Shown here: in pieces, positions 15,989 through 24,079 of the stretch
Layout: each line of letters opens with the position of its first letter
Position numbering within the stretch: position 1 is the first letter of the stretch
Assembly: GCF_025136295.1 (NCBI RefSeq)
Contig: NZ_CP062788.1
Location: 1,581,001 to 1,645,000 of the forward strand
Direction: 5' to 3'
Length of the DNA stretch: 64,000 bases
Source: Aestuariispira ectoiniformans
Lineage (GTDB): Bacteria > Pseudomonadota > Alphaproteobacteria > UBA8366 > Aestuariispiraceae
Position numbers and translations under genes: made by a program
Notes under the pieces: model-generated
Databases searched by the model: none
Told to the model about the DNA's origin: nothing
Seen by the model: only the letters and a program-made list of their open reading frames with translations

Positions 15989-16926
15989 GGTTGTGGGCCA
16001 GAGGCCTTTTCGATTGCGTGCTCGATAATGGCTGACGCCTTTTTCCAGGTGGCGGGCTGCCAGCTCCTGTCGGTTGTATCCAGCAGAAATGAAAGGGCTG
16101 TGGCCCGGCCGGCTTCCGCCTCATAGCCGAAGCGGGCGACGGCGCCGCTGACGCTTGCGGATAATGTGTGCTGGGACAGGATATCATATAGGCCCACATG
16201 GCCAGCTTCGGCCGGGGAGGGCGCATTTTCGGTCAGTTCCTGCCAGAATGGTGCATCCTGACCGAACAATTCCACTGTTCCGGCTGGCCCGGGGGCTGTA
16301 CCGATTTCCAGGACAAAAACCGCCTCGCATTCGCGGAGCTTGTTTTCGACGATGGCGTCGATAACGCGGTTATCCCAGGCAGGCACGATAAGGTCCGAAA
16401 GAGGCCGGTTTTCAAGTTCCTGCCGACTGAATCCCGATGAAACGGCACTCTGGCCCTTGTCCAGCAGAAAGCGCGCCTCGGCACGGGCCAGCATGTCGTC
16501 GTCCCATTGCTGTGCGTCAGATGTTTCCGGTTCCGTTGGCTGTGTATCCGCTGTCTGCGTCGCAGGGGCAGGGACATCGCCGCCCTCCCATAGCGGTCCC
16601 TTGGGGTTGACTGCGTGGATCATCAAAAGCGATACGTCGCGGGGCAGACGGGTGTACAACTGTTGCCGGATTGCTGCGGTCATAACACCGGAGGCGAGAA
16701 AGGATGAACGTCCTCCCTCCGACGGTGCCAGAATCAAGACGGTCTTTGCCGCAGGGGAGCCGAACAGGGCGATATCCGCAAAGGCGGGCTTGCTGTCGTT
16801 TTCACTGCCGGTGGCCTGACCGGGAAAGGCGCTGACGCGAATGCCGGCCATGTCACAGGCAGCAAGAAAGCGTGCCCGTGCAAGACCCAGCGTATCGGAA
16901 AAACAGTCGAAGATTTCATCCCTCAT
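15976..16926 (-). CDS. DUF2817-like protein lacking the metallopeptidase motif
   Basis: Protein of 316 residues resembling the DUF2817 branch of M14-like metallopeptidases: ARARFLAACDMAGIRV, the hydrophobic TVLILAPSEGG, then LLMIHAVNPKGPLW. In the family the first block reads close to SGTHGVEG, whose His and Glu bind zinc; here the aligned positions are Glu70 and Arg73. The later family motif with NEDNVDLNRN is replaced by a Pro/Thr/Glu-rich stretch (about 117-143). It therefore looks like a non-catalytic relative. No signal peptide is seen. The assignment is by eye and moderately certain. Confidence 0.6.
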   Translation of the reverse strand: MRDEIFDCFSDTLGLARARFLAACDMAGIRVSAFPGQATGSENDSKPAFADIALFGSPAAKTVLILAPSEGGRSSFLASGVMTAAIRQQLYTRLPRDVSLLMIHAVNPKGPLWEGGDVPAPATQTADTQPTEPETSDAQQWDDDMLARAEARFLLDKGQSAVSSGFSRQELENRPLSDLIVPAWDNRVIDAIVENKLRECEAVFVLEIGTAPGPAGTVELFGQDAPFWQELTENAPSPAEAGHVGLYDILSQHTLSASVSGAVARFGYEAEAGRATALSFLLDTTDRSWQPATWKKASAIIEHAIEKASGPQPQSS

Positions 16927-17057
16927 GGGCGGAGATTAGCGAGAGTCGCCCCGGCTCTGCAACACAACAAAAGGCATCACAACTTTGCTAGCTCCGGCCT
17001 CATTACAGGCATGAAGCAGGAAATCCTGATATACTGGGCGTTGGAAGGTTTAGGACC

Positions 17058-17609
17058 ATGCGCTATTTGTTGACTGTCATCACCATCGTGATTGCCTTGG
17101 CTTCGTCTCCTGTTGCTGCGGATCAGAAGGACAAGCGTCTTCCTCCTCTGTTTGACCAGCTCTCCGAGGATATAGACAATGCGCAGGCGCATTCCCTTGA
17201 GTTGAAAATCTGGTCGATCTGGCTGGAAAGTGGCAATAGCGATATTGATGAGTTGATGCAGCAAGGCATGATGGCCTTGACCGTCGGTGGCTATCGGCAC
17301 GCCATTCGTCTGTTTTCCGAGATCGTGGAGCGGGCCCCCGATTACGCCGAAGGCTGGAACAAACGTGCGACGGTCTTCTATCTGATCGGACACCATCGCG
17401 AATCCATTGATGATGTGGAACACACGCTGGCGCTGGAACCCCGGCATTTCGGAGCGATTGCGGGGTTGGGCCTCAATCTGGAAGCGCTGGGGGAAAAGCA
17501 GGAGGCGATTGATGCCTATCGTGAAGCCTTGGCCGTAAACCCCCACCTGCAGCGTATTCGCGATCGCCTTGATCACCTCGTCAAGGAGTTGGAAGACCAG
17601 GCAATCTAG
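17058..17609 (+). CDS. Tetratricopeptide repeat protein with signal peptide
   Basis: Exported or periplasmic protein of 183 residues. It begins with a typical signal peptide, MRYLLTVITIVIALASSPVAA, cleaved probably after AADQ-region alanines. The mature part carries about three TPR-type helix pairs: LMQQGMMALTVGGYRHAIRLFSEIVERAPDYAEGWN..., HHRESIDDVEHTLALEPRHFGAIAGLGL and EKQEAIDAYREALAVNPHL. Such proteins act as scaffolds; no partner is evident. It is followed by a strong bidirectional terminator shared with pyk. Confidence 0.85.
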   Translation: MRYLLTVITIVIALASSPVAADQKDKRLPPLFDQLSEDIDNAQAHSLELKIWSIWLESGNSDIDELMQQGMMALTVGGYRHAIRLFSEIVERAPDYAEGWNKRATVFYLIGHHRESIDDVEHTLALEPRHFGAIAGLGLNLEALGEKQEAIDAYREALAVNPHLQRIRDRLDHLVKELEDQAI

Positions 17610-17632
17610 CCAGAGCTAGGCAACCCAGAACG

Positions 17633-17665
17633 AAAGACACCGCCTGTGGCGCAGGCGGTGTCTTT
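17633..17665. terminator. Bidirectional terminator between TPR gene and pyk
   Basis: A 14-base perfect stem (AAAGACACCGCCTG with its complement) surrounds a five-base loop. T-rich flanks on both strands allow it to end both converging transcripts. Confidence 0.85.
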
Positions 17666-17691
17666 CTTTGTTAAAGCATTTGGTTCCGGTG

Positions 17692-19146
17692 TTAGAAGCC
17701 GGAAACTTCGTGCAATTCGTCTTTCGGTCGGATGCGGGCAATGCGCAGGATATTGGTTTTGCCCGGCGTGCCGAAAGGCAGGCCTGCGGTGATGACGATC
17801 CGGTCGTCCGTTTCCACAAATTCGTCGATTCGTGCCTGATGGACGGCGGTTTCGATCATGTCTTCCATGCTGCGGGCATCAGGCGCGCGGCAGGAATGAA
17901 CGCCCCAGACAATTGCCATCCGGCGGGCGGTGTCTGTGCGCGGTGTCAGGCAGATGACTGGCATTTCCGGACGTTGGCGCGCAACGCGCAGCGTGGTCGA
18001 ACCGGACGTTGTGTAGGTCGCGATTGCCTTGGCATCAATGGTGCTGCCGATCTGCTGAACCGCTGCACTGATGGCGTCCGGGGTGGTGGCTTCCGGCTCC
18101 GGCCGTTCGGACGCCAGGTTCTTCCAATAGGCGTCGTCTTTCTGCACCCGGTTGATGATGCGGTTCATCATTTCCACCGCTTCCACCGGATATTTGCCAA
18201 CAGCGGTCTCCGCAGAGAGCATCACGGCATCCGCGCCTTCATAGACGGCATTGGCAACGTCGGTTGCCTCTGCGCGGGTCGGAACAGGGCGTTCAACCAT
18301 GGAATCCAGCATCTGGGTGGCGACCACAACCGGCTTACCGGCCCGGCGGCAGGCCCGCACAATACGGCGTTGCAGGATCGGCACGTCTTCCGGCGGCATT
18401 TCCACACCAAGGTCGCCACGGGCCACCATGATGCCGTCGGCCAGTTCCACGATTCCGTCAAGACGGTCGATGGCGGCCGGTTTTTCCAATTTTGCCAGAA
18501 CCAGCGCGCGGTCACGGACCAGTATCTTGGCCTCTTCGATATCTTCAGGGCGCTGCACAAAGCTGAGCGCACACCAGTCAACACCGGCTTCCAGGCCAAA
18601 TTCCATGTCGGCCCGGTCTTTCTTTGTCAGCGGTGACAGCGGCAGAACCACGCCGGGCACATTCACGCCCTTCCGGTCGGACAGGGGGCCGCCGACGACA
18701 ACTTCCGTATCGGCGAATTCCTTACCGCATTCGGTGACGCGCAGCTTGACCCGGCCATCGTCCAAAAGCAGCTCCGCACCCGTTTCCAGGGCGGCGAAGA
18801 TTTCCGGGTGGGGAAGCTGGATTCGGCTTTGATCGCCAGCCTTATCGGTCAGGTCCAGGCGAAAATGATCGCCTGTAGCCAGATCAATAGGGCCGTCACC
18901 AAATTGCCCGACGCGCAGTTTCGGACCCTGAAGGTCCATCATTACCGCGATGGGGCGGCCTGTCTCGTTTTCAACCTCGCGAATCGCGTCCAGGCGCTTC
19001 TTGTGCTCTTCATAGGCGCCATGGCTGAAATTCAGGCGGAATACGTCCACTCCTGCCCTGAACAAGGCATCAATTTTTTCCGGGCTGGAGGTGCCGGGCC
19101 CCAAGGTGGCGACGATTTTTGTGAGATGTTCGCGCCGAATGCGCAT
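17692..19146 (-). CDS. pyk: Pyruvate kinase
   Basis: Glycolytic enzyme making pyruvate and ATP from phosphoenolpyruvate, 484 residues, cytoplasmic. Family landmarks: TKIVATLGPGTSS, DVFRLNFSHG, MDLQGPKLRVG, TKKDRADMEF, MVARGDLGVEMP and the RAEATDVANAVYEGADAVMLSAETAVGKYPVEAV block. The C-terminal domain contains ATYTTSGSTTLRVARQRPEMP. I start at ATG 19146, eight bases after AGGAAGG; a TTG six bases upstream is less likely. The gene is divergent from the IclR gene and ends at the shared terminator at 17633-17665. Confidence 0.97.
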   Translation of the reverse strand: MRIRREHLTKIVATLGPGTSSPEKIDALFRAGVDVFRLNFSHGAYEEHKKRLDAIREVENETGRPIAVMMDLQGPKLRVGQFGDGPIDLATGDHFRLDLTDKAGDQSRIQLPHPEIFAALETGAELLLDDGRVKLRVTECGKEFADTEVVVGGPLSDRKGVNVPGVVLPLSPLTKKDRADMEFGLEAGVDWCALSFVQRPEDIEEAKILVRDRALVLAKLEKPAAIDRLDGIVELADGIMVARGDLGVEMPPEDVPILQRRIVRACRRAGKPVVVATQMLDSMVERPVPTRAEATDVANAVYEGADAVMLSAETAVGKYPVEAVEMMNRIINRVQKDDAYWKNLASERPEPEATTPDAISAAVQQIGSTIDAKAIATYTTSGSTTLRVARQRPEMPVICLTPRTDTARRMAIVWGVHSCRAPDARSMEDMIETAVHQARIDEFVETDDRIVITAGLPFGTPGKTNILRIARIRPKDELHEVSGF

Positions 19147-19297
19147 GATCAAAACCTTCCTGTATTAACTGCATATGGGTGATCTTGCGCCTGCGTTTTT
19201 TGTTCTTTGCCGCCATAATAAGCAAAATTGTCCAATTTTACAGCGTTTTTTCCCTATGCTGCGTCAATTTGAGGCTTGCTGGCGCGGTGGTGAATGA

Positions 19298-19320
19298 TAT
19301 TTTTCCATCTGGTGAAAATA
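19298..19320 (+). promoter_or_regulatory. Inverted repeat before the IclR gene
   Basis: A 23-base imperfect palindrome with arms TATTTT and AAAATA and a matching inner C/G pair lies 23 bases before the proposed IclR start. IclR proteins often repress their own genes through such AT-rich sites. The link is positional only. Confidence 0.35.
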
Positions 19321-19343
19321 CTGTGAAAAAATTGGATTCCAAT

Positions 19344-20213
19344 ATGGTGACGAGCACAAAGCGGCCCGGGAGTGGCGGGATGACCCGCCGCCGTGGCAGA
19401 CCTTCCACCAAAGCCGACAGTGCAATGGGGATGGACGGGCCGGTTCGGTCACTGACGCGGGCCCTGACACTTCTGGAGACGGTTGCCAGCCACCCTCACG
19501 GGATCAGTCTGGGTGATCTGGCGGAGCGCGTGGAACTTGCGCCATCCACGGCCCATCGGTTGCTGAAGGGGTTGGAGTTGCGCCGCTTTGTCCGTCAGGA
19601 CGAGGAACGCGGGCTTTGGTTCGTCGGGGTGCAGGCGTTTTTCGTTGGTTCCGCATTTCTACATGAGCGTGATTTTGTCGCCATTTCCCGTCCCTTCATG
19701 CGTCAGGCGATGGAACAGGGCGGAGAATCCGTCAACCTTGCGGTAAGGGATGGGGCGGACGCCATCTATCTGACGCAGGTCGAATGCCGTCAGATGATGC
19801 GCACCCAGGCAACGCCGGGCGGGCGTGCACCGCTTCATGCCTCTGCTGTGGGCAAGGCCCTGCTGTCGGGCCTGAACTGGCGACAGTCGGAAAGGCTGCT
19901 GTCCAGGCTGGACCTGTACAAGCTGACAGAGAAGACGTTGACGGATGTGGATATGGTCCAGGATGACCTTGATAAGGCTCGCCGACAGGGTTATGCGGTG
20001 GATGATGAGGAACACGCGGTTGGCTTGCGCTGTGTCTCCGCCCCCATCTTCAATGAATTCGGCGAACCGCTTGCGGCAATTTCCATGTCCGGTCCGATGG
20101 CGCGGATCGACGATGAACGTCTGGCAGAATTCGGGCGCCTGATGGCCGCAACGGCACGCGCCGTAACCGGAGAACTTGGCGGCCAGATGCCACCAGGTTT
20201 CGGGATGGAGTGA
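19344..20213 (+). CDS. IclR family transcriptional regulator
   Basis: Regulator of 289 residues. A basic N-terminal tail (TRRRGRPSTKAD) precedes the IclR winged helix (about 33-95: SLTRALTLLETVASHPHGISLGDLAERVELAPSTAHRLLKGL) and a GAF-like effector domain (about 110-280, ending with YAVDDEEHAVGLRCVSAPIFN and AAISMSGP). Start choice is uncertain: ATG 19344 is used, GTG 19323 and ATG 19380 are in frame. The longer frame back to 19179 is mostly non-coding promoter sequence. The gene is divergent from pyk and convergent with the UbiX-type gene, whose stop codon begins at the next base. Its effector is unknown. Confidence 0.88.
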   Translation: MVTSTKRPGSGGMTRRRGRPSTKADSAMGMDGPVRSLTRALTLLETVASHPHGISLGDLAERVELAPSTAHRLLKGLELRRFVRQDEERGLWFVGVQAFFVGSAFLHERDFVAISRPFMRQAMEQGGESVNLAVRDGADAIYLTQVECRQMMRTQATPGGRAPLHASAVGKALLSGLNWRQSERLLSRLDLYKLTEKTLTDVDMVQDDLDKARRQGYAVDDEEHAVGLRCVSAPIFNEFGEPLAAISMSGPMARIDDERLAEFGRLMAATARAVTGELGGQMPPGFGME

Positions 20214-20789
20214 TTATTCCTCCGGCATCCGCCAGCGTTTGACCTTGCCCGTGTCCAGGCCAAACAGATCCAGCACACGGCCTACATTATGATCGACCAG
20301 ATCGTCCAGATTTTCCGGCTTTGTATAGAAAGCGGGAACCGGCGGCGCGATGATGCCGCCCATCTCCGAGACGGTCAGCATATTGCGCAGATGGACATTG
20401 GTGAGCGGTGTTTCCCGCGTCATCAGGACAAGTCTGCGCCGTTCCTTCAGGACCACATCGGCAGCCCGGCTCATCAGGCTGCTGGTAACGCCGGTTGCAA
20501 TTTCCGCGAGTGACTTCATGGAGCAGGGGGCGATTACCATGCCTTCGGTCGGAAAACTGCCGCTGGAGCAGGGGGCGCCGACATCGCCGATCGGGTAGAC
20601 AACATCGGCCAGGGCCTTCACGTCCTTCGGCGACAGATCGGTTTCATATCCGATGGTCATTTCAGCCGCTTTCGAGAGGATCAAATGGCTCTCAACGCCG
20701 ATTTCCCGAAGGGTTTCGAGCATTCGGATGCCGAACACCGCACCGGAAGCACCTGATATACCGACAATTAGTTTTTTCTTGCTACTCAT
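20214..20789 (-). CDS. ubiX: UbiX family flavin prenyltransferase
   Basis: Predicted to prenylate FMN to make the cofactor of UbiD-type decarboxylases; 191 residues. The N-terminal KLIVGISGASGAVFGIRMLE is the family's FMN-binding start, followed by PCSSGSFPTEGMVIAPCSMKSLAEIATG and the LVLMTRETPLTNVHLRNMLTVSEMGGIIAPPVPAFY block. It may act in ubiquinone synthesis, or in aromatic-acid metabolism if paired with a UbiD elsewhere; no ubiD lies in this window. Start ATG 20789 is preferred over an extension to 20828. A 7-base inverted repeat lies in the promoter area. Confidence 0.9.
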   Translation of the reverse strand: MSSKKKLIVGISGASGAVFGIRMLETLREIGVESHLILSKAAEMTIGYETDLSPKDVKALADVVYPIGDVGAPCSSGSFPTEGMVIAPCSMKSLAEIATGVTSSLMSRAADVVLKERRRLVLMTRETPLTNVHLRNMLTVSEMGGIIAPPVPAFYTKPENLDDLVDHNVGRVLDLFGLDTGKVKRWRMPEE

Positions 20790-20802
20790 CACTCGACATC
20801 TC

Positions 20803-20847
20803 TGATGGCTGTAGTACCATATAGACATGACGCCTACAGCGTCATCA
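20803..20847. promoter_or_regulatory. Inverted repeats upstream of the UbiX-type gene
   Basis: ATGACGC and GCGTCAT form a perfect inverted repeat with a five-base spacer (20827-20845). The right part also belongs to a wider pair, TGATGGCTGTAG (20803-20814) against CTACAGCGTCATCA (20834-20847). Both are placed before the start codon at 20789 and could be an operator. Confidence 0.35.
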
Positions 20848-21065
20848 AGCGAAATGGGCCGAACCCCGGCCCAAAAAAAGAGCGCTTTGCGCTGATTTGG
20901 AATGAGTGGCTGTATGGGAGAGACTTCTACATACTAGAGTTTACAGCCTGAATGTTACCATTCGGTGAAAGTGTTCGGCTGTATCTGCCATTATTTCCCG
21001 CAAAGTGCCTTATGGAAGGCTGGGGCCTGCCCGCAAATGCAACTTGCAATAGCGGAGGTTTTTCC

Positions 21066-21239
21066 ATGAGCATACACGACCGCATCTCCTCGCTCAAAGC
21101 CCGCCACACGGAGCTTAAGAAACAGGTGGACCAGGAAATGGCCCGCCCTATGCCTGACGATGAGGTCCTCCGCGAACTAAAACATGAAAAACTCCATTTG
21201 AAGGACGAAATACACCATCTGGAACTAAGCGCCCACTAG
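21066..21239 (+). CDS. YdcH/DUF465 family small protein
   Basis: Highly charged, fully helical protein of 57 residues: MSIHDRISSLKARHTELKKQ, then LKHEKLHLKDEIHHLE at the end. This two-helix coiled-coil hairpin with LKxxKLxLKDEI is the DUF465 signature. Members are abundant small alphaproteobacterial proteins of unknown role. ATG 21066 is preceded by GGAGG at a good distance. A terminator follows directly. Confidence 0.88.
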   Translation: MSIHDRISSLKARHTELKKQVDQEMARPMPDDEVLRELKHEKLHLKDEIHHLELSAH

Positions 21240-21265
21240 AGCGCTTGTCCTACTGAAGGGAGAAG

Positions 21266-21298
21266 GAAGCCCGCAGGCCTCTGGAGGATGCGGGTTTC
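21266..21298 (+). terminator. Terminator after the DUF465 gene
   Basis: GAAGCCCGCA pairs with TGCGGGTTTC (one G-T pair) and is followed by TTCTTTGC. It lies 27 bases after the stop codon. Confidence 0.7.
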
Positions 21299-21313
21299 TT
21301 CTTTGCATATAAA

Positions 21314-21339
21314 AAAGCCGCCCAAAGATGGACGGCTTT
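21314..21339 (-). terminator. Terminator after the CheW-globin gene
   Basis: AAAGCCG and CGGCTTT form the stem, with two more G-C pairs inside after a mismatch. Read on the minus strand it ends in six T residues, as expected for an intrinsic terminator of the gene that stops at 21359. Confidence 0.8.
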
Positions 21340-21358
21340 GATTTCGGCATTTGCTGGA

Positions 21359-22459
21359 CTAACTGTCCAACGCCTTGATACGGGTTTCGTCGACCACCTT
21401 CATGATCTTGTCAACCTCCTCGTTGGAGGTATTCATCTCCACCAGTGTGGAATGAAGGGCGGTGCCTGCGGTGATGAAATGGTCGTCGGCAAGGCCGGGC
21501 TGGGTAATCAGCTTCATATAGGCCTGCTCCAACGTCGGGGTCTTAGAAACGCCGAAAGCTGCATTGAACAGGGCGACCAGCATGTCGAGCATATCCGGAT
21601 CGCTCACGTCCTTGAACAGGTCGGTCAGAACCGGGTCGCTGTCAATTTTCGCGGCATAAAGCTCGACGGCCTGCATGGCGCGGGCCTCGGCGTCTGCACC
21701 GGAGGCGGCTGCAGGGGCCGGATTGTCCGGAGCCTTTTCAACGGCCGGTGCAGGCTTCTTGTCTTCTTTTACCTTGGCGGCTGCGGGCTGGCTTGCCGCG
21801 CTCTCATTGTCTTTTCGGCCAACTTTCAGAACGACCTTGGCGGCATCGCGTTCATTGGTGTTGGCCTCAGGCTTTTTTTCCGCCTCGCTTTCGTCCGGCT
21901 TTTCGTCGGAATTCGCAGCTTTGGCCTGTTGTTTCTGGGCGGCGATCTGTGGCCGCGGACGACGGCGCGTGCGCGGCCGCGTCTTTTTAATGGTCTCTTC
22001 GTCCAGGATGCGTTCCACATCCAGAACCACCAGCAGGTCTTCCTCCAGGCGGAAAATACCAGAACAAACCCGCTTCAGGTTGTCGTCCAACGTCGCCGGG
22101 GCCTTGTCGAAGCTTTTCCGGGGCAGGGACCGCACGTCACCGATGCTGTCAACCAGCAGGGTGTAGAGGTCCCCTTTGTATTCGACCGTAACACTCATCT
22201 GTTTGCGATAGTCGTCGGTCGTCTCAGCACCCAGGCATTCGCGCAGGTCAATAACGGTGACGATGCGCCCGCGCAGGTTCAGGACGCCGGCAATGGCGCT
22301 CGGTGCGAGTGGTACAGGTGTGATCTGATCCGGCTCGACAATGTCCTGGACTTTGAGAATCGGTATCCCAAACAACTGGTTGTCCACCGTCATGGTGACC
22401 AGTTGTTCATCGTCACCGGTTGTCAGATCTTGAGTATCGGCTAAGGCAATGTCAGACAC
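21359..22459 (-). CDS. CheW-domain protein fused to a truncated-globin-like domain
   Basis: Protein of 366 residues in three parts. Residues 15-157 are a CheW coupling domain (VDNQLFGIPILKVQDIVEP, GVLNLRGRIVTVIDLR, YTLLVDSIGDVRSLP). Residues 158-258 are a charged, Ala/Pro/Lys/Glu-rich linker, apparently disordered. Residues 259-366 read like a group 1 truncated haemoglobin: LYAAKIDSDPVLTDLF, MLVALFNAAFG, LEQAYMKL, GLADDHFITAGTALHSTL and VDKIMKVVDETR. At the place of the proximal haem His there is Tyr314; His327 in DDHF is kept. GTG 22459 with GAGGAA upstream is the chosen start; a longer frame reaches 22543. No cheA or cheY is nearby. Confidence 0.8.
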   Translation of the reverse strand: MSDIALADTQDLTTGDDEQLVTMTVDNQLFGIPILKVQDIVEPDQITPVPLAPSAIAGVLNLRGRIVTVIDLRECLGAETTDDYRKQMSVTVEYKGDLYTLLVDSIGDVRSLPRKSFDKAPATLDDNLKRVCSGIFRLEEDLLVVLDVERILDEETIKKTRPRTRRRPRPQIAAQKQQAKAANSDEKPDESEAEKKPEANTNERDAAKVVLKVGRKDNESAASQPAAAKVKEDKKPAPAVEKAPDNPAPAAASGADAEARAMQAVELYAAKIDSDPVLTDLFKDVSDPDMLDMLVALFNAAFGVSKTPTLEQAYMKLITQPGLADDHFITAGTALHSTLVEMNTSNEEVDKIMKVVDETRIKALDS

Positions 22460-22638
22460 TTCCTCATTTCCCCAGTTGTTGTCGCCGCTAGCTCCCCTAG
22501 TCCAGCCAGGATTATGGTAATAGCAGATGCTTTGTTTATACAATCAAAAATCTTAACAGAGCCTTGACGTGAAACAATAATTGCGAGCGGATGGCGGAAT
22601 ATTTGAACATGTTCGCCGATGGAAGGGGGCAGGAAATT

Positions 22639-23262
22639 ATGGCCATATTGACCAACGGCCCGATTGAGACGGGACCGATTCTCATCCTGGCGCATGGCGC
22701 GGGTGCGCCAATGGATACGCCATTCATGACCTTTTTTGCCGAAGGGCTGGGGGCTGCCGGGATCGGCGTGATCCGATTCGAATTTCCCTATATGGCCGCA
22801 CGGCGGACAGACGGCAAAAAGCGTCCGCCGGACAGGGCGCCCAAGTTGCTGGATGCCTGGCGGGAGATCGTGGATAGATATTCCGGGCGCGACGTCTTTA
22901 TCGGCGGAAAGTCCATGGGGGGCCGTATGGCGACCTTGCTGGCATCGGAAGACCCGGAAGAGGCTATTAAGGGGGTGATCTGTCTTGGATACCCCTTCCA
23001 TCCACCCGGCAAGCCGGAAAAACTTCGTGTGGAGCATTTCCCGGATATCCGCGCACCTGTACTGATCTGTCAGGGGGAGCGCGACAGCTTTGGTAAACGG
23101 GACGAGGTTGAGGCGATGGCCTTGCCTGAAAGTTTTGATCTTCATTGGTGCCCGGATGGTGACCACGACCTGAAGCCGCGTAAGGCAAGCGGATTGACGG
23201 CTGAAGAGAACTGGCGCGCGGCTGTGGCAGCGGTTGCGGATTTCATTCGTGCCGGGCGGTAA
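22639..23262 (+). CDS. Alpha/beta hydrolase of the KANL3/Tex30 family
   Basis: Predicted serine hydrolase of 207 residues. It begins with ILILAHGAGAPMDTPFM, which forms the oxyanion region typical of this group, continues with RFEFPYMAARR, and has the nucleophile elbow GGKSMGGRMA (Ser in GKSMGG). The acid and His are expected at ICQGERDSFG and PDGDHDLKPR. The substrate is unknown. I prefer ATG 22639, with AGGA before it, since it gives the short N-terminus usual for the family; ATG 22591 is in frame. The TfoX-type gene starts three bases after the stop, so the two are probably co-transcribed. Confidence 0.85.
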   Translation: MAILTNGPIETGPILILAHGAGAPMDTPFMTFFAEGLGAAGIGVIRFEFPYMAARRTDGKKRPPDRAPKLLDAWREIVDRYSGRDVFIGGKSMGGRMATLLASEDPEEAIKGVICLGYPFHPPGKPEKLRVEHFPDIRAPVLICQGERDSFGKRDEVEAMALPESFDLHWCPDGDHDLKPRKASGLTAEENWRAAVAAVADFIRAGR

Positions 23263-23265
23263 CCC

Positions 23266-23613
23266 ATGGCAGTCTCGCGGGAATATCTGAACTATGTTCT
23301 GGATCAACTGGCCGGTATTCCCGGACTGTCCGCGCGCGCGATGTTTGGCGGGGCCGGGATCTACAGTGACGGCAGAATGTTTGCACTGGTCACGGACGAC
23401 TGTCTTTATTTGAAGGCGGATACCAAAAACCTGCCCATATTTGAGGCTGAGGGTGCCCGGCCATTTACCTATCGGCGCAGTGGAAAACCTGTGTCGTTGT
23501 CCTATTTCCTGGTGCCCGATGAAATCCTGGAGGACGACGTCCGGTTGAAAGACTGGGCGTGGCTTGCAATTTCTGCCGCGCGGCGGAAACCCGTAAAGAG
23601 AGAAAAGAGTTAA
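23266..23613 (+). CDS. TfoX/Sxy family protein (N-terminal domain only)
   Basis: Protein of 115 residues. ALSARAMFGGAGIYSDGRMFALVTDDCLYLKAD followed by RRSGKPVSLSYFLVPDEILED is the TfoX N-terminal domain pattern. Full-length TfoX of gammaproteobacteria, a competence regulator, has a second domain that is absent here; short versions are common in alphaproteobacteria and their role is not established. It lies three bases behind the hydrolase gene. Confidence 0.88.
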   Translation: MAVSREYLNYVLDQLAGIPGLSARAMFGGAGIYSDGRMFALVTDDCLYLKADTKNLPIFEAEGARPFTYRRSGKPVSLSYFLVPDEILEDDVRLKDWAWLAISAARRKPVKREKS

Positions 23614-23780
23614 TCAATTTTTATTAAATATCTTGAGGGTTGCATCTATTGCGGTAAGCATTCGTTAAGAAACTGATGATAGTTTCTAGCGCCGAGAGAG
23701 AGGATGGACCGGCGTGGAGAGCCCGTGAAGGGCACAACATGTTCGGGACAGCCGGAATTAGTGTTTCTGTAGGGGCGAAA

Positions 23781-24023
23781 ATGGGAATAATAATGGCTTC
23801 TTCGGATTATGATCCTGCCGAAATCAAGAAGCGGTCGGTTGTCATCGCCGGACACCGGACCAGTATTTCATTAGAGAATGTTTTTTGGGATTCTTTACGT
23901 AGCATTGCCAATGAACGCGAGATTTCAGTGAACCAGATGGTGACTGAAATCGACAAGCAACGGACGGGTAACCTGTCCAGCGCGATCAGGACCTATGTGC
24001 TGCAGTCCCTGATGACACAGTAA
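23781..24023 (+). CDS. Ribbon-helix-helix domain protein
   Basis: Small protein of 80 residues. The segment KKRSVVIAGHRTSISLENVFWDSLRSIANEREISVNQMVTEID matches the RHH_4 type of ribbon-helix-helix fold, with a beta strand followed by two helices, then a C-terminal helix SSAIRTYVLQSLM. It may bind DNA; no target is known. The start is chosen at ATG 23781 after AGGGG; ATG 23793 is possible, and the longer frame from 23676 looks non-coding. Confidence 0.75.
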   Translation: MGIIMASSDYDPAEIKKRSVVIAGHRTSISLENVFWDSLRSIANEREISVNQMVTEIDKQRTGNLSSAIRTYVLQSLMTQ

Positions 24024-24052
24024 GCGGCATCGGGAACAGCATGGCGATTGTG

Positions 24053-24079
24053 AGCGGCAGCCCCTTATGGGCTGCCGCT
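24053..24079. terminator. Hairpin at the end of the RHH and AsmA genes
   Basis: An 11-base perfect stem (AGCGGCAGCCC with its complement) with a five-base loop overlaps the AsmA stop codon. No T tract follows on either strand, so it could be a Rho-assisted or processing site between converging transcripts. Confidence 0.5.
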
